Assembly: GCA_910588065.1 (NCBI GenBank)
Contig: CAJUPZ010000002.1
Span: forward strand, 62,001 to 126,000
Source of the DNA: an uncultured Muribaculaceae bacterium
Lineage (GTDB): Bacteria > Bacteroidota > Bacteroidia > Bacteroidales > Muribaculaceae
DNA length: 64,000 bases
Direction of reading: 5' to 3'
The notes beneath the pieces are model-generated. The model did not search any database and was not told where the DNA came from. It saw only the letters and a list, made by a program, of their open reading frames with translations. This document shows positions 42,704-51,950 of the stretch, piece by piece; positions within the stretch are counted from its first letter, which is position 1; the number at the start of each line of letters is the position of its first letter. The translations under genes were made by a program, and so were the position numbers.

Positions 42704-43534
42704 ATGAGACAATACTATCCCGTTTTGACCATTGCCGGCTCCGACAGCAGCGGAGGTGCGGGCATTCAGGCAGATATCAAGACAATATCTGCAATCGGAT
42801 GCTATGCCATGAGCGCCATCACAGCCATCACGGCGCAAAACACCACCGGAGTTGCGGCGGTGCAGGGTATTGATCCTGAAATTGTGGCGAGGCAGATTGA
42901 AATGGTGTTTGCCGATATACCACCGCTGGCAGTTAAGACCGGTATGCTTTTCAGCGCCGGTGTAATCGAGGCGGTGAGCGGTGTGCTGTCGCAGGGCAAT
43001 GTGCGCAACCTTGTTGTAGACCCGGTGATGGTGTCAACCTCCGGCTCCAAGCTTGTTGAGGATGAGGCTGTCGCCGCTATGAAGTCGCTTATTTTTCCAA
43101 AGGCTCTGCTCGTTACCCCGAACATTCACGAGGCGGTGGCTCTTACCGGCGAGCGGTCTACAAACGCCCAGGCCCGGGCACTACATGCAATGGGGTGCTC
43201 CAATGTTGTGATAAAGGGGGGCGACTCTGATGCCATTGATTTTAAAACGGACTATGTGTCGCTTGACTGCGGAGCTGAGGTTTTTGACATCCGCGCTGAC
43301 GCTGTGGCGACTCAGAACACCCACGGCACAGGCTGCACCTTCTCAGCCGCAATCGCATCCTATCTTGCCCTCGGTTACAGCCTTGCCGACGCTATAAAGA
43401 GCGCGAAGCTTTATGTTACCCGCGCTCTCGAGGCCGGAGCCTATATAACCTGCGGCCACGGTCACGGGCCTGTGAACCACTTCTTTTCACCGCGCCGCCT
43501 GAAAAATTTCAATCCCACACCTAATAGCTTTTAG
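42704..43534 (+). CDS. thiD: Hydroxymethylpyrimidine/phosphomethylpyrimidine kinase
   Basis: A 276-residue ribokinase-fold kinase (start chosen at MRQYYPVLTIAGSD; an alternative Met is at 42686). Signatures are AGSDSSGGAGIQADIKT at the N terminus, VDPVMVSTSG in the middle and NTHGTGCTFSAAIAS with the catalytic Asp-region near residue 210. It phosphorylates HMP and HMP-P to HMP-PP, the pyrimidine half of thiamine. It is first in the operon after the riboswitch and ends two bases before thiS. Confidence 0.94.
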   Translation: MRQYYPVLTIAGSDSSGGAGIQADIKTISAIGCYAMSAITAITAQNTTGVAAVQGIDPEIVARQIEMVFADIPPLAVKTGMLFSAGVIEAVSGVLSQGNVRNLVVDPVMVSTSGSKLVEDEAVAAMKSLIFPKALLVTPNIHEAVALTGERSTNAQARALHAMGCSNVVIKGGDSDAIDFKTDYVSLDCGAEVFDIRADAVATQNTHGTGCTFSAAIASYLALGYSLADAIKSAKLYVTRALEAGAYITCGHGHGPVNHFFSPRRLKNFNPTPNSF

Positions 43535-43536
43535 AT

Positions 43537-43737
43537 ATGAATATCACTATCAACGGCACTCCATTTGAAGTGGATGAGGCCTCGACCCTTGAACAAGCGC
43601 TGCAGCTTGCCGGCATAAAACCGAAGGGCATTGCCACCGCGCTGAATAATGCAGTGGTGCCTGCTGTCATGCGTCCCAAGACAGTACTTGCAGATGGCGA
43701 TTCAATTACTGTCATAACAGCCTTCTACGGTGGATGA
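43537..43737 (+). CDS. thiS: Sulfur carrier protein ThiS
   Basis: A 66-residue ubiquitin-fold protein ending in the required Gly-Gly. It carries thiocarboxylate sulfur to ThiG for thiazole formation after adenylation by ThiF. No thiF gene lies in this operon. The reading frame overlaps the next gene by eight bases. Confidence 0.92.
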   Translation: MNITINGTPFEVDEASTLEQALQLAGIKPKGIATALNNAVVPAVMRPKTVLADGDSITVITAFYGG

Positions 43738-44317
43738 ACTGCTTAAAATAGCGATAACCACACCGATTCCCATGTCACAGGAGAGCAGCCGCATCACAAG
43801 TCTGCTCGCCCTCGGATGGGATAGGGTGCATCTGCGCTATCCGGCGCTGAATGACAATCAGGTAGCTGAAATTATCAAGGCCGTTCCTGAAGAATTTCAT
43901 CCCCGGTTGAGGCTGCATGGGCAGTTTGAGCTCGCCGGTCGGTTCAATATCGGAGGCCTGCAGCTCAACAGCCGCTCTCCGGAGCCACCTCCCGGATTTG
44001 CCGGCGCTCTTTCAAGAAGCTGTCACTCTGTTGAGGAAGTTATTGAGGCTAAGCGCGACGGGCGCTTTGACTGCGTGACACTCAGCCCGATATTTCCGAG
44101 CATTTCCAAAAGCGGTTACACCCCCTCTCTGACCCGGGAGCAGATGACCTGTGCCGCATCGGCAATGCCTGTGATAGCACTCGGTGGAGTTTCTGCCGGC
44201 AACATCCACATGGTGCGTGAAATGGGCTTTGCAGGCTATGCCGTGCTTGGTGCCCTCGCCTCTGCTCGCACCGAAGAAGAACTTAAAACGATTACTAACA
44301 CTTTATTTAAAATATAA
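43730..44317 (+). CDS. Divergent thiamine phosphate synthase/TenI-like protein
   Basis: A 195-residue ThiE/TenI-fold protein that starts with GTG inside the end of thiS. It keeps the barrel landmarks (GGLQLNSRS, SRSCHS, CVTLSPIFPSISKSGY, ALGGVSAGN) but has HLRYPALN instead of ThiE's QLR.K and lacks the Asp pair and TKK that bind HMP-PP. Since a full ThiE follows at once, this one is better explained as a TenI-like thiazole tautomerase, or a degenerate ThiE. The stop overlaps the thiE start by one base (TAATG). Confidence 0.7.
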   Translation: MDELLKIAITTPIPMSQESSRITSLLALGWDRVHLRYPALNDNQVAEIIKAVPEEFHPRLRLHGQFELAGRFNIGGLQLNSRSPEPPPGFAGALSRSCHSVEEVIEAKRDGRFDCVTLSPIFPSISKSGYTPSLTREQMTCAASAMPVIALGGVSAGNIHMVREMGFAGYAVLGALASARTEEELKTITNTLFKI

Positions 44318-44934
44318 TGTTGCAATTCATAACTCATCCAAGTGAGCGTTATTCTATAGTTGAAGAGGCTCAGATGGCAATCGAAGGCGGTTGCCGATGG
44401 ATACAACTGCGCATGAAGGATGCCTCTGATGACGAAGTACGTCAGGTGGCCATGGAGCTGATACCGCTGTGCAAGGAAAATGACGCATTTTTGATAATAG
44501 ATGACAGAGTGCAGCTTGTTAATGAGCTTAAAGTCAGCGGTGTGCATCTGGGCAAAGAGGATATGGATCCTCTTGAAGCGCGCGAGCTGCTCGGCCCCCA
44601 TGCCATCATTGGTGTAACAGCTAATACAGCCGAGGATATTATCCGCTTCAAAGGCAAGGATGTGGATTATGTAGGGCTCGGTCCGGTACATTTCACCACC
44701 ACAAAGAAGAAGCTTGCTCCCGAATTGGGCTACGATGGAGTGAAGGCGGTTATTGACGCAGTGCGTGCCGCCGGTGTGGAGCTGCCTGTAGTGGCTATTG
44801 GCGGACTCACCGAGGCCGATGTCGCTCCGCTGATGGAAGCCGGAGTAAACGGAGTTGCGGTTTCCGGAGCGATTATCAATGCTCCCGACCCGGTGGAATA
44901 CACATCTGATCTATTGAAAATTTTACAGAAATGA
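44317..44934 (+). CDS. thiE: Thiamine phosphate synthase
   Basis: A 205-residue TIM-barrel enzyme with WIQLRMKD, LIIDDRVQL, GVHLGKEDM, GLGPVHFTTTKKK and the phosphate-binding AIGGL and GVAVSGAI segments. It joins HMP-PP and thiazole phosphate to thiamine phosphate. The usual TAHS reads TANT here, as in other Bacteroidetes. The stop overlaps thiG by four bases. Confidence 0.93.
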   Translation: MLQFITHPSERYSIVEEAQMAIEGGCRWIQLRMKDASDDEVRQVAMELIPLCKENDAFLIIDDRVQLVNELKVSGVHLGKEDMDPLEARELLGPHAIIGVTANTAEDIIRFKGKDVDYVGLGPVHFTTTKKKLAPELGYDGVKAVIDAVRAAGVELPVVAIGGLTEADVAPLMEAGVNGVAVSGAIINAPDPVEYTSDLLKILQK

Positions 44935-45713
44935 GTAAAGATATACTTACTATCGGCGGACGAGAATTCTCTTCGCGCCTGTTTGTCGGTACAGGAAAGT
45001 TCGCTTCAAACCGTTTGATGCTCGAGGCTATTCTCGCATCCGGTTCTGAAATGATAACAGTGGCAATGAAACGCGTTGATATGAATCAGGGCGATGAGGA
45101 TGATATGCTGCAGCACATCAACCGCGACCATGTGCAGTTTCTGCCAAACACATCTGGAGTACGAGATGCGCAGGAGGCTGTTATGGCCGCGCGGCTTGCC
45201 CGCGATTGCTTCGGAACAGATTTCATAAAGCTGGAGATTCATCCCGATCCAAAGTATCTGTTACCGGATCCTATTGAAACCCTCAAGGCTACTGAGGTTC
45301 TTGCTAAAGAGGGCTTCCATGTATTGCCCTACATCCAGGCAGACCCTGTGCTGTGCAAGCGCCTTGAAGAGGTGGGCACAGCGGCCGTGATGCCCCTCGG
45401 TGCTCCTATCGGCACAAACAAGGGGCTCAAAACAAAGGACCTTGTTGAAATAATCATAGCCGAGAGCCGGGTGCCGGTAATCATCGATGCCGGACTCGGA
45501 GCGCCGAGCCATGCCGCTGAGGCTCTTGAGATGGGAGCTGACGCTGTGCTTGTGAACACAGCCATAGCGGTTGCCGGCAATCCTGTTGAAATGGCAGTCG
45601 CTTTCAAGCTTGCTGTTGAAGCCGGTCGCAAGGCCTACCTTGCCGGGCTCGGGGCTGTGAGCCACAGCGCTGTTGCAACAAGTCCGCTTACATCCTTTCT
45701 TGATAATCTCTGA
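44931..45713 (+). CDS. thiG: Thiazole synthase
   Basis: A 260-residue barrel with LFVGTGKFASN at the N terminus, FIKLEIHPDPKYLLPD with the Schiff-base Lys, VMPLGAPIGTNKGL and IIDAGLGAPSHAAEALEMGADAVLVN segments. It condenses DXP, dehydroglycine from ThiH and sulfur from ThiS into the thiazole ring. Length and motifs are complete. Confidence 0.96.
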   Translation: MSKDILTIGGREFSSRLFVGTGKFASNRLMLEAILASGSEMITVAMKRVDMNQGDEDDMLQHINRDHVQFLPNTSGVRDAQEAVMAARLARDCFGTDFIKLEIHPDPKYLLPDPIETLKATEVLAKEGFHVLPYIQADPVLCKRLEEVGTAAVMPLGAPIGTNKGLKTKDLVEIIIAESRVPVIIDAGLGAPSHAAEALEMGADAVLVNTAIAVAGNPVEMAVAFKLAVEAGRKAYLAGLGAVSHSAVATSPLTSFLDNL

Positions 45714-45733
45714 TAACTGACAATTCAACTGCA

Positions 45734-47434
45734 ATGAAAATAGAAAATATAGATGTCCACAGCTATCCCGGCTCGGAAAAGGTGTATATGGAGGGTAGCA
45801 TCCACCCGGTGCGCGTTGCAATGCGCAAAGTGAATCTCACTCCAACCGTCACCATAGCCGGAGATGAGAAGATTACACGCGACAATGCACCTGTCTATGT
45901 CTACGACACAAGCGGTGTATATACCGATCCAGATGTGAAAATCGACATAAACGCAGGCATACCGAGAATCCGCGAGAAGTGGATTGCACAGCGCTCAGAC
46001 CTTGAGCGGCTCGACGGCATTACCTCTGAGTATGGCCGTCAGCGCGAGGCCGACAAGAGCCTTGACTCTATCCGTTTTGCCCACCGCCATGCTCCTTACA
46101 GAGCTAAGGAGGGCAAGGAGATAACCCAGATGGCTCTGGCTAAGCAGGGTATCATAACTCCTGAAATGGAGTATGTGGCTATCCGCGAGAACATGAATGC
46201 CGAGGCTCTGGGCATCAAGACCCACATCACACCTGAATTTGTGCGCAAGGAGATAGCCGAAGGTCGTGCGGTGCTTCCCGCAAACCCTAATCATCCCGAA
46301 GCGGAGCCGATGATTATCGGACGCAATTTCCTTGTTAAACTGAATACAAACATCGGCAATTCAGCTCTCTCCTCAGGCATTGAGGAGGAGGTGAACAAGG
46401 CTGTGTGGAGCTGCTATTGGGGAGGGGACACCCTGATGGATCTCTCTACCGGTGACAATATCCACGAAACCCGCGAGTGGATAATCCGCAACTGTCCTGT
46501 GCCGATGGGCACGGTGCCGGTATACCAGGCTCTTGAGAAAGTTAACGGAAAAGTAGAGGATCTTACTTGGGAAATCTACCGCGATACCCTGATAGAGCAG
46601 GCTGAGCAGGGCGTGGACTATTTCACAATCCATGCCGGTGCGCTTAGGGCCCATGCCGATATGATAAAGGAGAGACTCACCGGCATTGTGTCAAGAGGTG
46701 GTTCCATCATGACACAGTGGGCGGTTATACACAACTGTGAGAATTTCCTCTACACACATTTCGATGAGATATGTGAGATTCTTGCGAAATATGATGTCGC
46801 TGTGTCACTTGGCGACGGTCTGCGTCCAGGCTCCATCCACGATGCCAACGACCGGTCGCAGTTCCTTGAACTCGATGTGCTCGGTGAGCTGACAGAAAAG
46901 GCATGGAAACACAATGTTCAGGTGCTTATCGAAGGCCCCGGACATGTGCCGATGCACAAAATCCGCGAGAATATGGACCGGCAGATTGAAAAATGCCATG
47001 AAGCTCCGTTTTACACCCTCGGCCCGCTCACTACCGACATCGCGCCCGGCTACGACCACATCACATCGGCCATCGGTGCCGCCCAGATTGCATGGATGGG
47101 CACAGCCATGATATGCTACGTCACCCCGAAGGAGCACCTTGCGTTGCCTAACCTTGAGGATGTGCGCAACGGTGTGATAACTTATAAAATCGCCGCCCAT
47201 GCTGCCGACATAGCCAAGGGACATCCCGGCGCGCAGGTGCGCGACGACGCCATGAGCAAAGCGCGCTTTGAGTTTCGATGGAAAGATCAGTTCAATCTGT
47301 CGCTTGACCCTGCCCGCGCACGTCAGTACTACGTGGAGAGCCACAAGGACGACGACCATTTCTGCACAATGTGTGGCCCCAATTTCTGTGCCATGCGCAT
47401 CAGCCGTAAGGTGGCCGATGAGTGTGCGAAGTAA
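45734..47434 (+). CDS. thiC: Phosphomethylpyrimidine synthase
   Basis: A 566-residue radical-SAM enzyme with MRKVNLTPTV, PNHPEAEPMIIGRNFLVKLNTNIGNSA-type core, SLGDGLRPGSIHDA and the C-terminal 4Fe-4S motif CTMCGPNFC (CxxCx4C). It rearranges AIR to HMP-P. Twenty bases separate it from thiG. Confidence 0.97.
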   Translation: MKIENIDVHSYPGSEKVYMEGSIHPVRVAMRKVNLTPTVTIAGDEKITRDNAPVYVYDTSGVYTDPDVKIDINAGIPRIREKWIAQRSDLERLDGITSEYGRQREADKSLDSIRFAHRHAPYRAKEGKEITQMALAKQGIITPEMEYVAIRENMNAEALGIKTHITPEFVRKEIAEGRAVLPANPNHPEAEPMIIGRNFLVKLNTNIGNSALSSGIEEEVNKAVWSCYWGGDTLMDLSTGDNIHETREWIIRNCPVPMGTVPVYQALEKVNGKVEDLTWEIYRDTLIEQAEQGVDYFTIHAGALRAHADMIKERLTGIVSRGGSIMTQWAVIHNCENFLYTHFDEICEILAKYDVAVSLGDGLRPGSIHDANDRSQFLELDVLGELTEKAWKHNVQVLIEGPGHVPMHKIRENMDRQIEKCHEAPFYTLGPLTTDIAPGYDHITSAIGAAQIAWMGTAMICYVTPKEHLALPNLEDVRNGVITYKIAAHAADIAKGHPGAQVRDDAMSKARFEFRWKDQFNLSLDPARARQYYVESHKDDDHFCTMCGPNFCAMRISRKVADECAK

Positions 47435-47450
47435 ATAACAGGAGTGAATC

Positions 47451-48572
47451 ATGTTTTACGACGAACTGAAAAAATACGATTGGAACGGAACCACCGCCCG
47501 CATCGCCGCAAAAACGGCGGCCGATGTGGAGCGGGCTCTGGTGAAGGAGCATCTTGATATTGACGATTTTATGGCGCTGATTTCTCCCGCAGCGTCGGCA
47601 TATCTTGAGCCGATGGCTCAATTGGCTCACAAGTACACGCTCGAAAGGTTTGGCCGCACAATATCAATGTACATACCCATGTATGTGTCAAATGCTTGCA
47701 CTAACCATTGTGTGTACTGCGGTTTCAATCACCATAATCCCTTGACCCGTGTCACACTCACTCTCGACCAGGTGAAGGCTGAGTGCGAGGCAATCCGCAA
47801 GCTCGGCCCGTTTGAGAATCTGTTGATTGTGTCGGGTGAGTTTCCTGCTCTCAACGGGGTTGACTATCTTGAGAAAGTGCTCCGCACCGCGCGCCCCTAT
47901 TTCAACAACCTCACCATCGAGGTTATGCCGATGAAGCAGCGCGACTACGAACGCCTCACCCACAGCGGACTCAACGGTGTCGTGTGCTTTCAGGAGACTT
48001 ACCGCGAGGATACATACAAGAATTATCATCCGCGCGGCATGAAGTCGATATTTGAATGGCGTGTCAATGGTTTTGACCGCATGGGTGCGGCCGGCGTTCA
48101 CAAAATCGGTATGGGGGTGCTCATCGGTCTGGAGGACTGGCGCACGGATGTCACAATGATGGCCCGCCACCTGCAATATCTGAGACGCAATTACTGGAAG
48201 ACTCGCTACAGCGTCAACTTCCCCAGAATGTGTCCCGCTGAGGGGGGCTACACACCCTCTGTAGTGATGACCGACCGCGAGCTTGCTCAGCTGACAATGG
48301 CTTTCAGAATTTTTGACCATGATGTTGACATTTCATACTCTACCCGCGAAAAACCGGAATTCAGGGCTAACATGATGAAGCTCGGAGTAACCTCCATGAG
48401 TGCCGGCAGCAAAACGGAGCCGGGCGGTTATGTATCCACCCCGGAGGCTCTCGAGCAGTTTGAGGTGAGCGATGACCGCACACCGGAGCAGGTGGCGCAG
48501 GAAATCCGCGCCCTCGGCTATGAGGCTGTGTGGAAGGACTGGGACAAGAGTTTTGACGATAATGGCTGTTGA
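47451..48572 (+). CDS. thiH: 2-iminoacetate synthase (tyrosine lyase)
   Basis: A 373-residue radical-SAM protein with Cys83, Cys87 and Cys90 in CTNHCVYC, then LIVSGEFPAL and MPMKQRDYE. It cleaves tyrosine to dehydroglycine and p-cresol for ThiG, so this organism uses the anaerobic route rather than glycine oxidase ThiO. The final 11 bases overlap the following Crp/Fnr gene. Confidence 0.95.
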   Translation: MFYDELKKYDWNGTTARIAAKTAADVERALVKEHLDIDDFMALISPAASAYLEPMAQLAHKYTLERFGRTISMYIPMYVSNACTNHCVYCGFNHHNPLTRVTLTLDQVKAECEAIRKLGPFENLLIVSGEFPALNGVDYLEKVLRTARPYFNNLTIEVMPMKQRDYERLTHSGLNGVVCFQETYREDTYKNYHPRGMKSIFEWRVNGFDRMGAAGVHKIGMGVLIGLEDWRTDVTMMARHLQYLRRNYWKTRYSVNFPRMCPAEGGYTPSVVMTDRELAQLTMAFRIFDHDVDISYSTREKPEFRANMMKLGVTSMSAGSKTEPGGYVSTPEALEQFEVSDDRTPEQVAQEIRALGYEAVWKDWDKSFDDNGC

Positions 48573-49158
48573 CCCCTCGCAGCTGCCTAACGTAGTGCAA
48601 CGGATGAGAAAGGACTGGCCGGTTGGCGATGATGCCCTCGGCCTGCTCTGCTCTCATCTGGAGTACTTTGAATTTCCAAAACGCCATCAGCTTGTAAGGG
48701 CAGGGGTGCGATGCCCGTATGCTTATTTTATCGAATCAGGGCTCACCCGCTCCTTCTGGCTTGTGGACGGCGAGGAGATTACCACATCTTTTACTACATA
48801 TGGTGCGGTGGTTTTCAGCATGGATGAGCTGTATTACAACAAAACCAGCGAGGAGTTTGTGGAAACCATAGAGCCGGTGAGGGCGTTCCGCATATCGGTG
48901 GCAGACCTCAGGCAGCTGATGAGTACTGAGATAGACTTGGCAAACTGGAGCCGAATCATTCACCAGAATGAGTACAGAAGGCTTCATAAGTCGCACAAAG
49001 AGCGTCTTACCCTCCCGGCAAGAGAGCGCTACGAGGCTTTTTGCCGCGATTTCCCATTGGTAAGTTGTCGTGCAAACCTCGCATATATAGCCTCTTATCT
49101 GGGAATCACTCCTGCAACTCTTAGCCGGCTGCGCCGAGGCCGCAAGGCTTGCCGGTAA
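48562..49158 (+). CDS. Crp/Fnr-family transcriptional regulator
   Basis: From 48562 (MAVDPSQLPNVV) a 198-residue protein: cyclic-nucleotide-binding-like beta-roll (20-110) and a helix-turn-helix near the C terminus (CRANLAYIASYLGITPATLSRLRR). The effector domain lacks the Arg-Ser phosphate cassette of CRP, so cAMP binding is unlikely. It overlaps thiH by 11 bases and is probably transcribed with the thiamine operon. The start is fixed by homology-like sequence; upstream frame is thiH in another register. Confidence 0.82.
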   Translation: MAVDPSQLPNVVQRMRKDWPVGDDALGLLCSHLEYFEFPKRHQLVRAGVRCPYAYFIESGLTRSFWLVDGEEITTSFTTYGAVVFSMDELYYNKTSEEFVETIEPVRAFRISVADLRQLMSTEIDLANWSRIIHQNEYRRLHKSHKERLTLPARERYEAFCRDFPLVSCRANLAYIASYLGITPATLSRLRRGRKACR

Positions 49159-49202
49159 TGATTTTTTTGACATAGGGCAATTTTTCGCAGGGTGATTATC
49201 TC

Positions 49203-49210
49203 TAATTTTG
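49203..49210 (+). promoter_or_regulatory. Promoter -7 box of the second acyltransferase
   Basis: TAATTTTG matches TAnnTTTG, 31 bases before the start at 49241. Confidence 0.5.
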
Positions 49211-49240
49211 CAGCAGTTTAACCAATAACAGAATATTGCA

Positions 49241-50389
49241 ATGCAATCAACATCTTCATCACAACCCCTTGCATCAAAACCTCACTATGAGCTGCTCGAC
49301 GGACTGCGTGGAGTGGCCGCGCTGATGGTTATATGGTATCATGTTTTCGAGGCGTTCGCAACAAGTCCGGTGGATCAGAAATTCAATCACGGGTATCTGG
49401 CGGTAGACTTTTTCTTTGTGCTCTCAGGCTTTGTGTTAGGCTATGCCTACGATGACCGTTGGGGCAAAGGCATGACCTCAGGCAATTTTATACTGCGCCG
49501 AATAATAAGGCTACAGCCGATGGTTGTTGTCGGCGTTGTATTGGGAGTAATTGCCTTTATCATACAGGGATGCACCCAATGGGATGGCACTGTGGTGAGC
49601 ACCACCGCGGTCGTGCTATCGCTTGTCATGGGGCTGTTCATGCTTCCATCGCTGCCCGGAGCGCTCCCTGAAGTGAGGGGAAACGGCGAGATGTTTCCTC
49701 TCAACGGTCCGAGCTGGTCGCTGTTCTTTGAGTACATCGGCAGCATATTCTATGCCATAATCCTTCACCGCCTATCCAAATCCGCCCTGCGTATGGTTGT
49801 GATTGTGAGCGGTCTCTGCCTTGCGCTCGGCGCCACGATGAATCTCTCAGGCACATATCATATAGGCATGGGATGGACAATAGGAGAGGATGGCCTCGGG
49901 TTTGTGGGCGGTTTCTTGCGGCTCGCATTCTCGTTCAGCATAGGTCTGTACATGAGCCGTGACTTCACGCCTATTAAAATCCGCGGAGCGTTCTGGATAT
50001 GCAGCGCCATATTGATTGGACTCTTCTGCGTGCCTTATATCACCCCGGATGGCGAGGTGAGCGTGTGGAACGGTATCTTTGACGCCCTTTGTACCATCTG
50101 TATCTTCCCGCTCGTGGTTTATCTCGGCGCATCGGGATTCACGTCAGATGTCACTTCCGGCAAAATATGCGAATTTTTTGGCAATATATCATATCCGGTC
50201 TACATAATCCATTACCCGGCGATGTATCTTTTCTACTGGTGGGTGTGGGGCAACGGCTATACATTCGGTCAGGTATGGCCGGTGGCTGTCGGCATATTCT
50301 TCGGTACGATACTGATGGCCTGGATATTCCTGAAGGTTTACGATGAGCCGGTGAGGCGTTACCTCACCGGGCATCTGCGCCGCCGCTGA
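49241..50389 (+). CDS. Acyltransferase-3 family membrane protein (OafA-like)
   Basis: A 382-residue polytopic membrane protein with the acyltransferase-3 start ELLDGLRGVAALMVIWYHVFE (Arg and His of the active region), VDFFFVLSGFVLGYAY, and about ten hydrophobic helices. The family acetylates surface polysaccharides or other small acceptors from the cytoplasmic side. It is longer in internal helices and not closely similar to the copy at 28533-29711. It converges on rarA with only 18 bases between the stops. Confidence 0.82.
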   Translation: MQSTSSSQPLASKPHYELLDGLRGVAALMVIWYHVFEAFATSPVDQKFNHGYLAVDFFFVLSGFVLGYAYDDRWGKGMTSGNFILRRIIRLQPMVVVGVVLGVIAFIIQGCTQWDGTVVSTTAVVLSLVMGLFMLPSLPGALPEVRGNGEMFPLNGPSWSLFFEYIGSIFYAIILHRLSKSALRMVVIVSGLCLALGATMNLSGTYHIGMGWTIGEDGLGFVGGFLRLAFSFSIGLYMSRDFTPIKIRGAFWICSAILIGLFCVPYITPDGEVSVWNGIFDALCTICIFPLVVYLGASGFTSDVTSGKICEFFGNISYPVYIIHYPAMYLFYWWVWGNGYTFGQVWPVAVGIFFGTILMAWIFLKVYDEPVRRYLTGHLRRR

Positions 50390-50407
50390 GCACTCGGCTG
50401 CCGGCAA

Positions 50408-51691
50408 TCAATCTTTTGAAGGCGTGCCCCATCGCTGTTGTTGCAGCTGGGCCGCCTTTTGTTCTGCCGGATTGTCGGCGGGGTGCCAGAAGGTGGGGTG
50501 GCCGAGTTCGCCCGGCATGAACTGCTGGCGCACAAAATGCCCCGGATAGTCATGGGCATACTTGTAGTCGGTGCCGTAGTTCATCTTCTTCATCAGTTCC
50601 GTGGGGGCATTGCGCAGGTGGAGTGGCACAGGACAGTTGCCGGTGGCGCGCACCAGTTCGAGTGCCGAGTTTACTGCCATGTAGGCGGTGTTGCTTTTGG
50701 GCGATGTGGCAAGGTATACAGTGCATTCAGCAAGAGGAATCCGTCCCTCCGGCCATCCGATTTTGTGGATGGCATCGAAGGTGGCGTTTGCGAGAAGCAG
50801 CGCATTAGGGTTTGCCAACCCTATATCCTCGGCGGCAAGAATGAGCAGGCGGCGGGCGATAAACTCCGGTTCTTCTCCTCCCTCTATCATCCGGGCGAGC
50901 CAGTAGACGGCGGCATCCGGGTCGCTTCCTCTCACACTTTTGATAAAGGCAGATATTATGTCATAGTGCATCTCGCCGTTTTTGTCGTAGGCGGCGGGGT
51001 TCTTTTGAAGCCGTTCGGTTATAATCCGGTCGGTTATTATAATAGGAGTATTCTCCGGAGTGGACTGTTCGAGGAGGTCAAGGATGTTCAGCAGCTTGCG
51101 TGCATCTCCTCCGGAATAGCGGAAAAGAGCGTCAGTCTCCTCAATTTTAATCTCCCGTTCTTTCAGAACGGGGTCCTCTGTCACCGCCCGGTTAAGAAGC
51201 ACCGTCAGGTCCTCGGCTCCGAGAGGGGAGAGGGTATACACCTGGGCTCGGGAGAGCAGCGGACGTATCACCTCGAAAGAGGGGTTTTCTGTGGTTGCTC
51301 CTATAAGGGTTACAGTGCCGTTTTCAACAGCCCCGAGCAGGCTGTCCTGCTGGCTTTTATTGAACCGGTGTATTTCGTCAATGAACAGTATCGGCCTTCC
51401 GGCAGAGAACATGCTGCAGGCATCGTGCTTGCACTTGTCGAGCACTTCGCGCACATCTTTCACCCCGGAGTGTACGGCGCTCAATGTGTAGAAGGGCACT
51501 CCCGCTGTATTGGCCACAATTCTGGCAAGAGTGGTTTTGCCTACACCCGGAGGCCCCCACAATATAAAGGAGGCGATGTTGCCGCTCTCAATCATGCGTC
51601 TGATAATGGCTTCCGGGCCAACAAGATGCTGCTGGCCGATATATTGTTCAAGAGAATGGGGTCTGAGCCTTTCCGCAAGGGGTAGTTGCAT
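50408..51691 (-). CDS. rarA: Replication-associated recombination protein RarA (MgsA)
   Basis: A 427-residue AAA+ ATPase: Walker A GPPGVGKTTL (46-55), Walker B ILFIDEIHRF, sensor 1 IGATTENPSF and the DR..Y... C-terminal tetramerisation domain with GGEEPEFIARRLLILAAEDIGLANP. It acts at stalled replication forks. An exact -7 box TACCTTTG lies at 51739-51732 on this strand. Confidence 0.93.
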   Translation of the reverse strand: MQLPLAERLRPHSLEQYIGQQHLVGPEAIIRRMIESGNIASFILWGPPGVGKTTLARIVANTAGVPFYTLSAVHSGVKDVREVLDKCKHDACSMFSAGRPILFIDEIHRFNKSQQDSLLGAVENGTVTLIGATTENPSFEVIRPLLSRAQVYTLSPLGAEDLTVLLNRAVTEDPVLKEREIKIEETDALFRYSGGDARKLLNILDLLEQSTPENTPIIITDRIITERLQKNPAAYDKNGEMHYDIISAFIKSVRGSDPDAAVYWLARMIEGGEEPEFIARRLLILAAEDIGLANPNALLLANATFDAIHKIGWPEGRIPLAECTVYLATSPKSNTAYMAVNSALELVRATGNCPVPLHLRNAPTELMKKMNYGTDYKYAHDYPGHFVRQQFMPGELGHPTFWHPADNPAEQKAAQLQQQRWGTPSKD

Positions 51692-51731
51692 ATATTATGA
51701 AGATGGGATTAGTGATGGTGTTTCTCTATTA

Positions 51732-51739
51732 CAAAGGTA
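51732..51739 (-). promoter_or_regulatory. Promoter -7 box of rarA
   Basis: Minus strand TACCTTTG, 41 bases before the rarA start. The rest of the gap 51692-51950 holds an AACCGG/CCGGTT hairpin (51901-51920) and a weak TAACTTTA box for the next gene, no coding frame. Confidence 0.55.
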
Positions 51740-51950
51740 GGAAATAAAAGTTACAGACACGGCATTGTCTCTGTTAAGAGAATATAATCTTTGCGCTGCC
51801 ATGTTGGTTATCAAAAAAAAATCGTAACTTTAACGCCTGAATGGCAAAGTGTGGCTCCGGCCAGCGAACTTAAACCATGGAAAATTGTTAAACTTATAGA
51901 AACCGGACAATAGGCCGGTTGAAAAATGTTTAACGTTTAAAAATTTAGTT

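Noticed and set aside
50438..51685. 415-codon frame antisense to rarA
   Set aside because: It mirrors a complete AAA+ gene with all motifs on the other strand; its own translation has no domain and is rich in residues produced by antisense codon bias.
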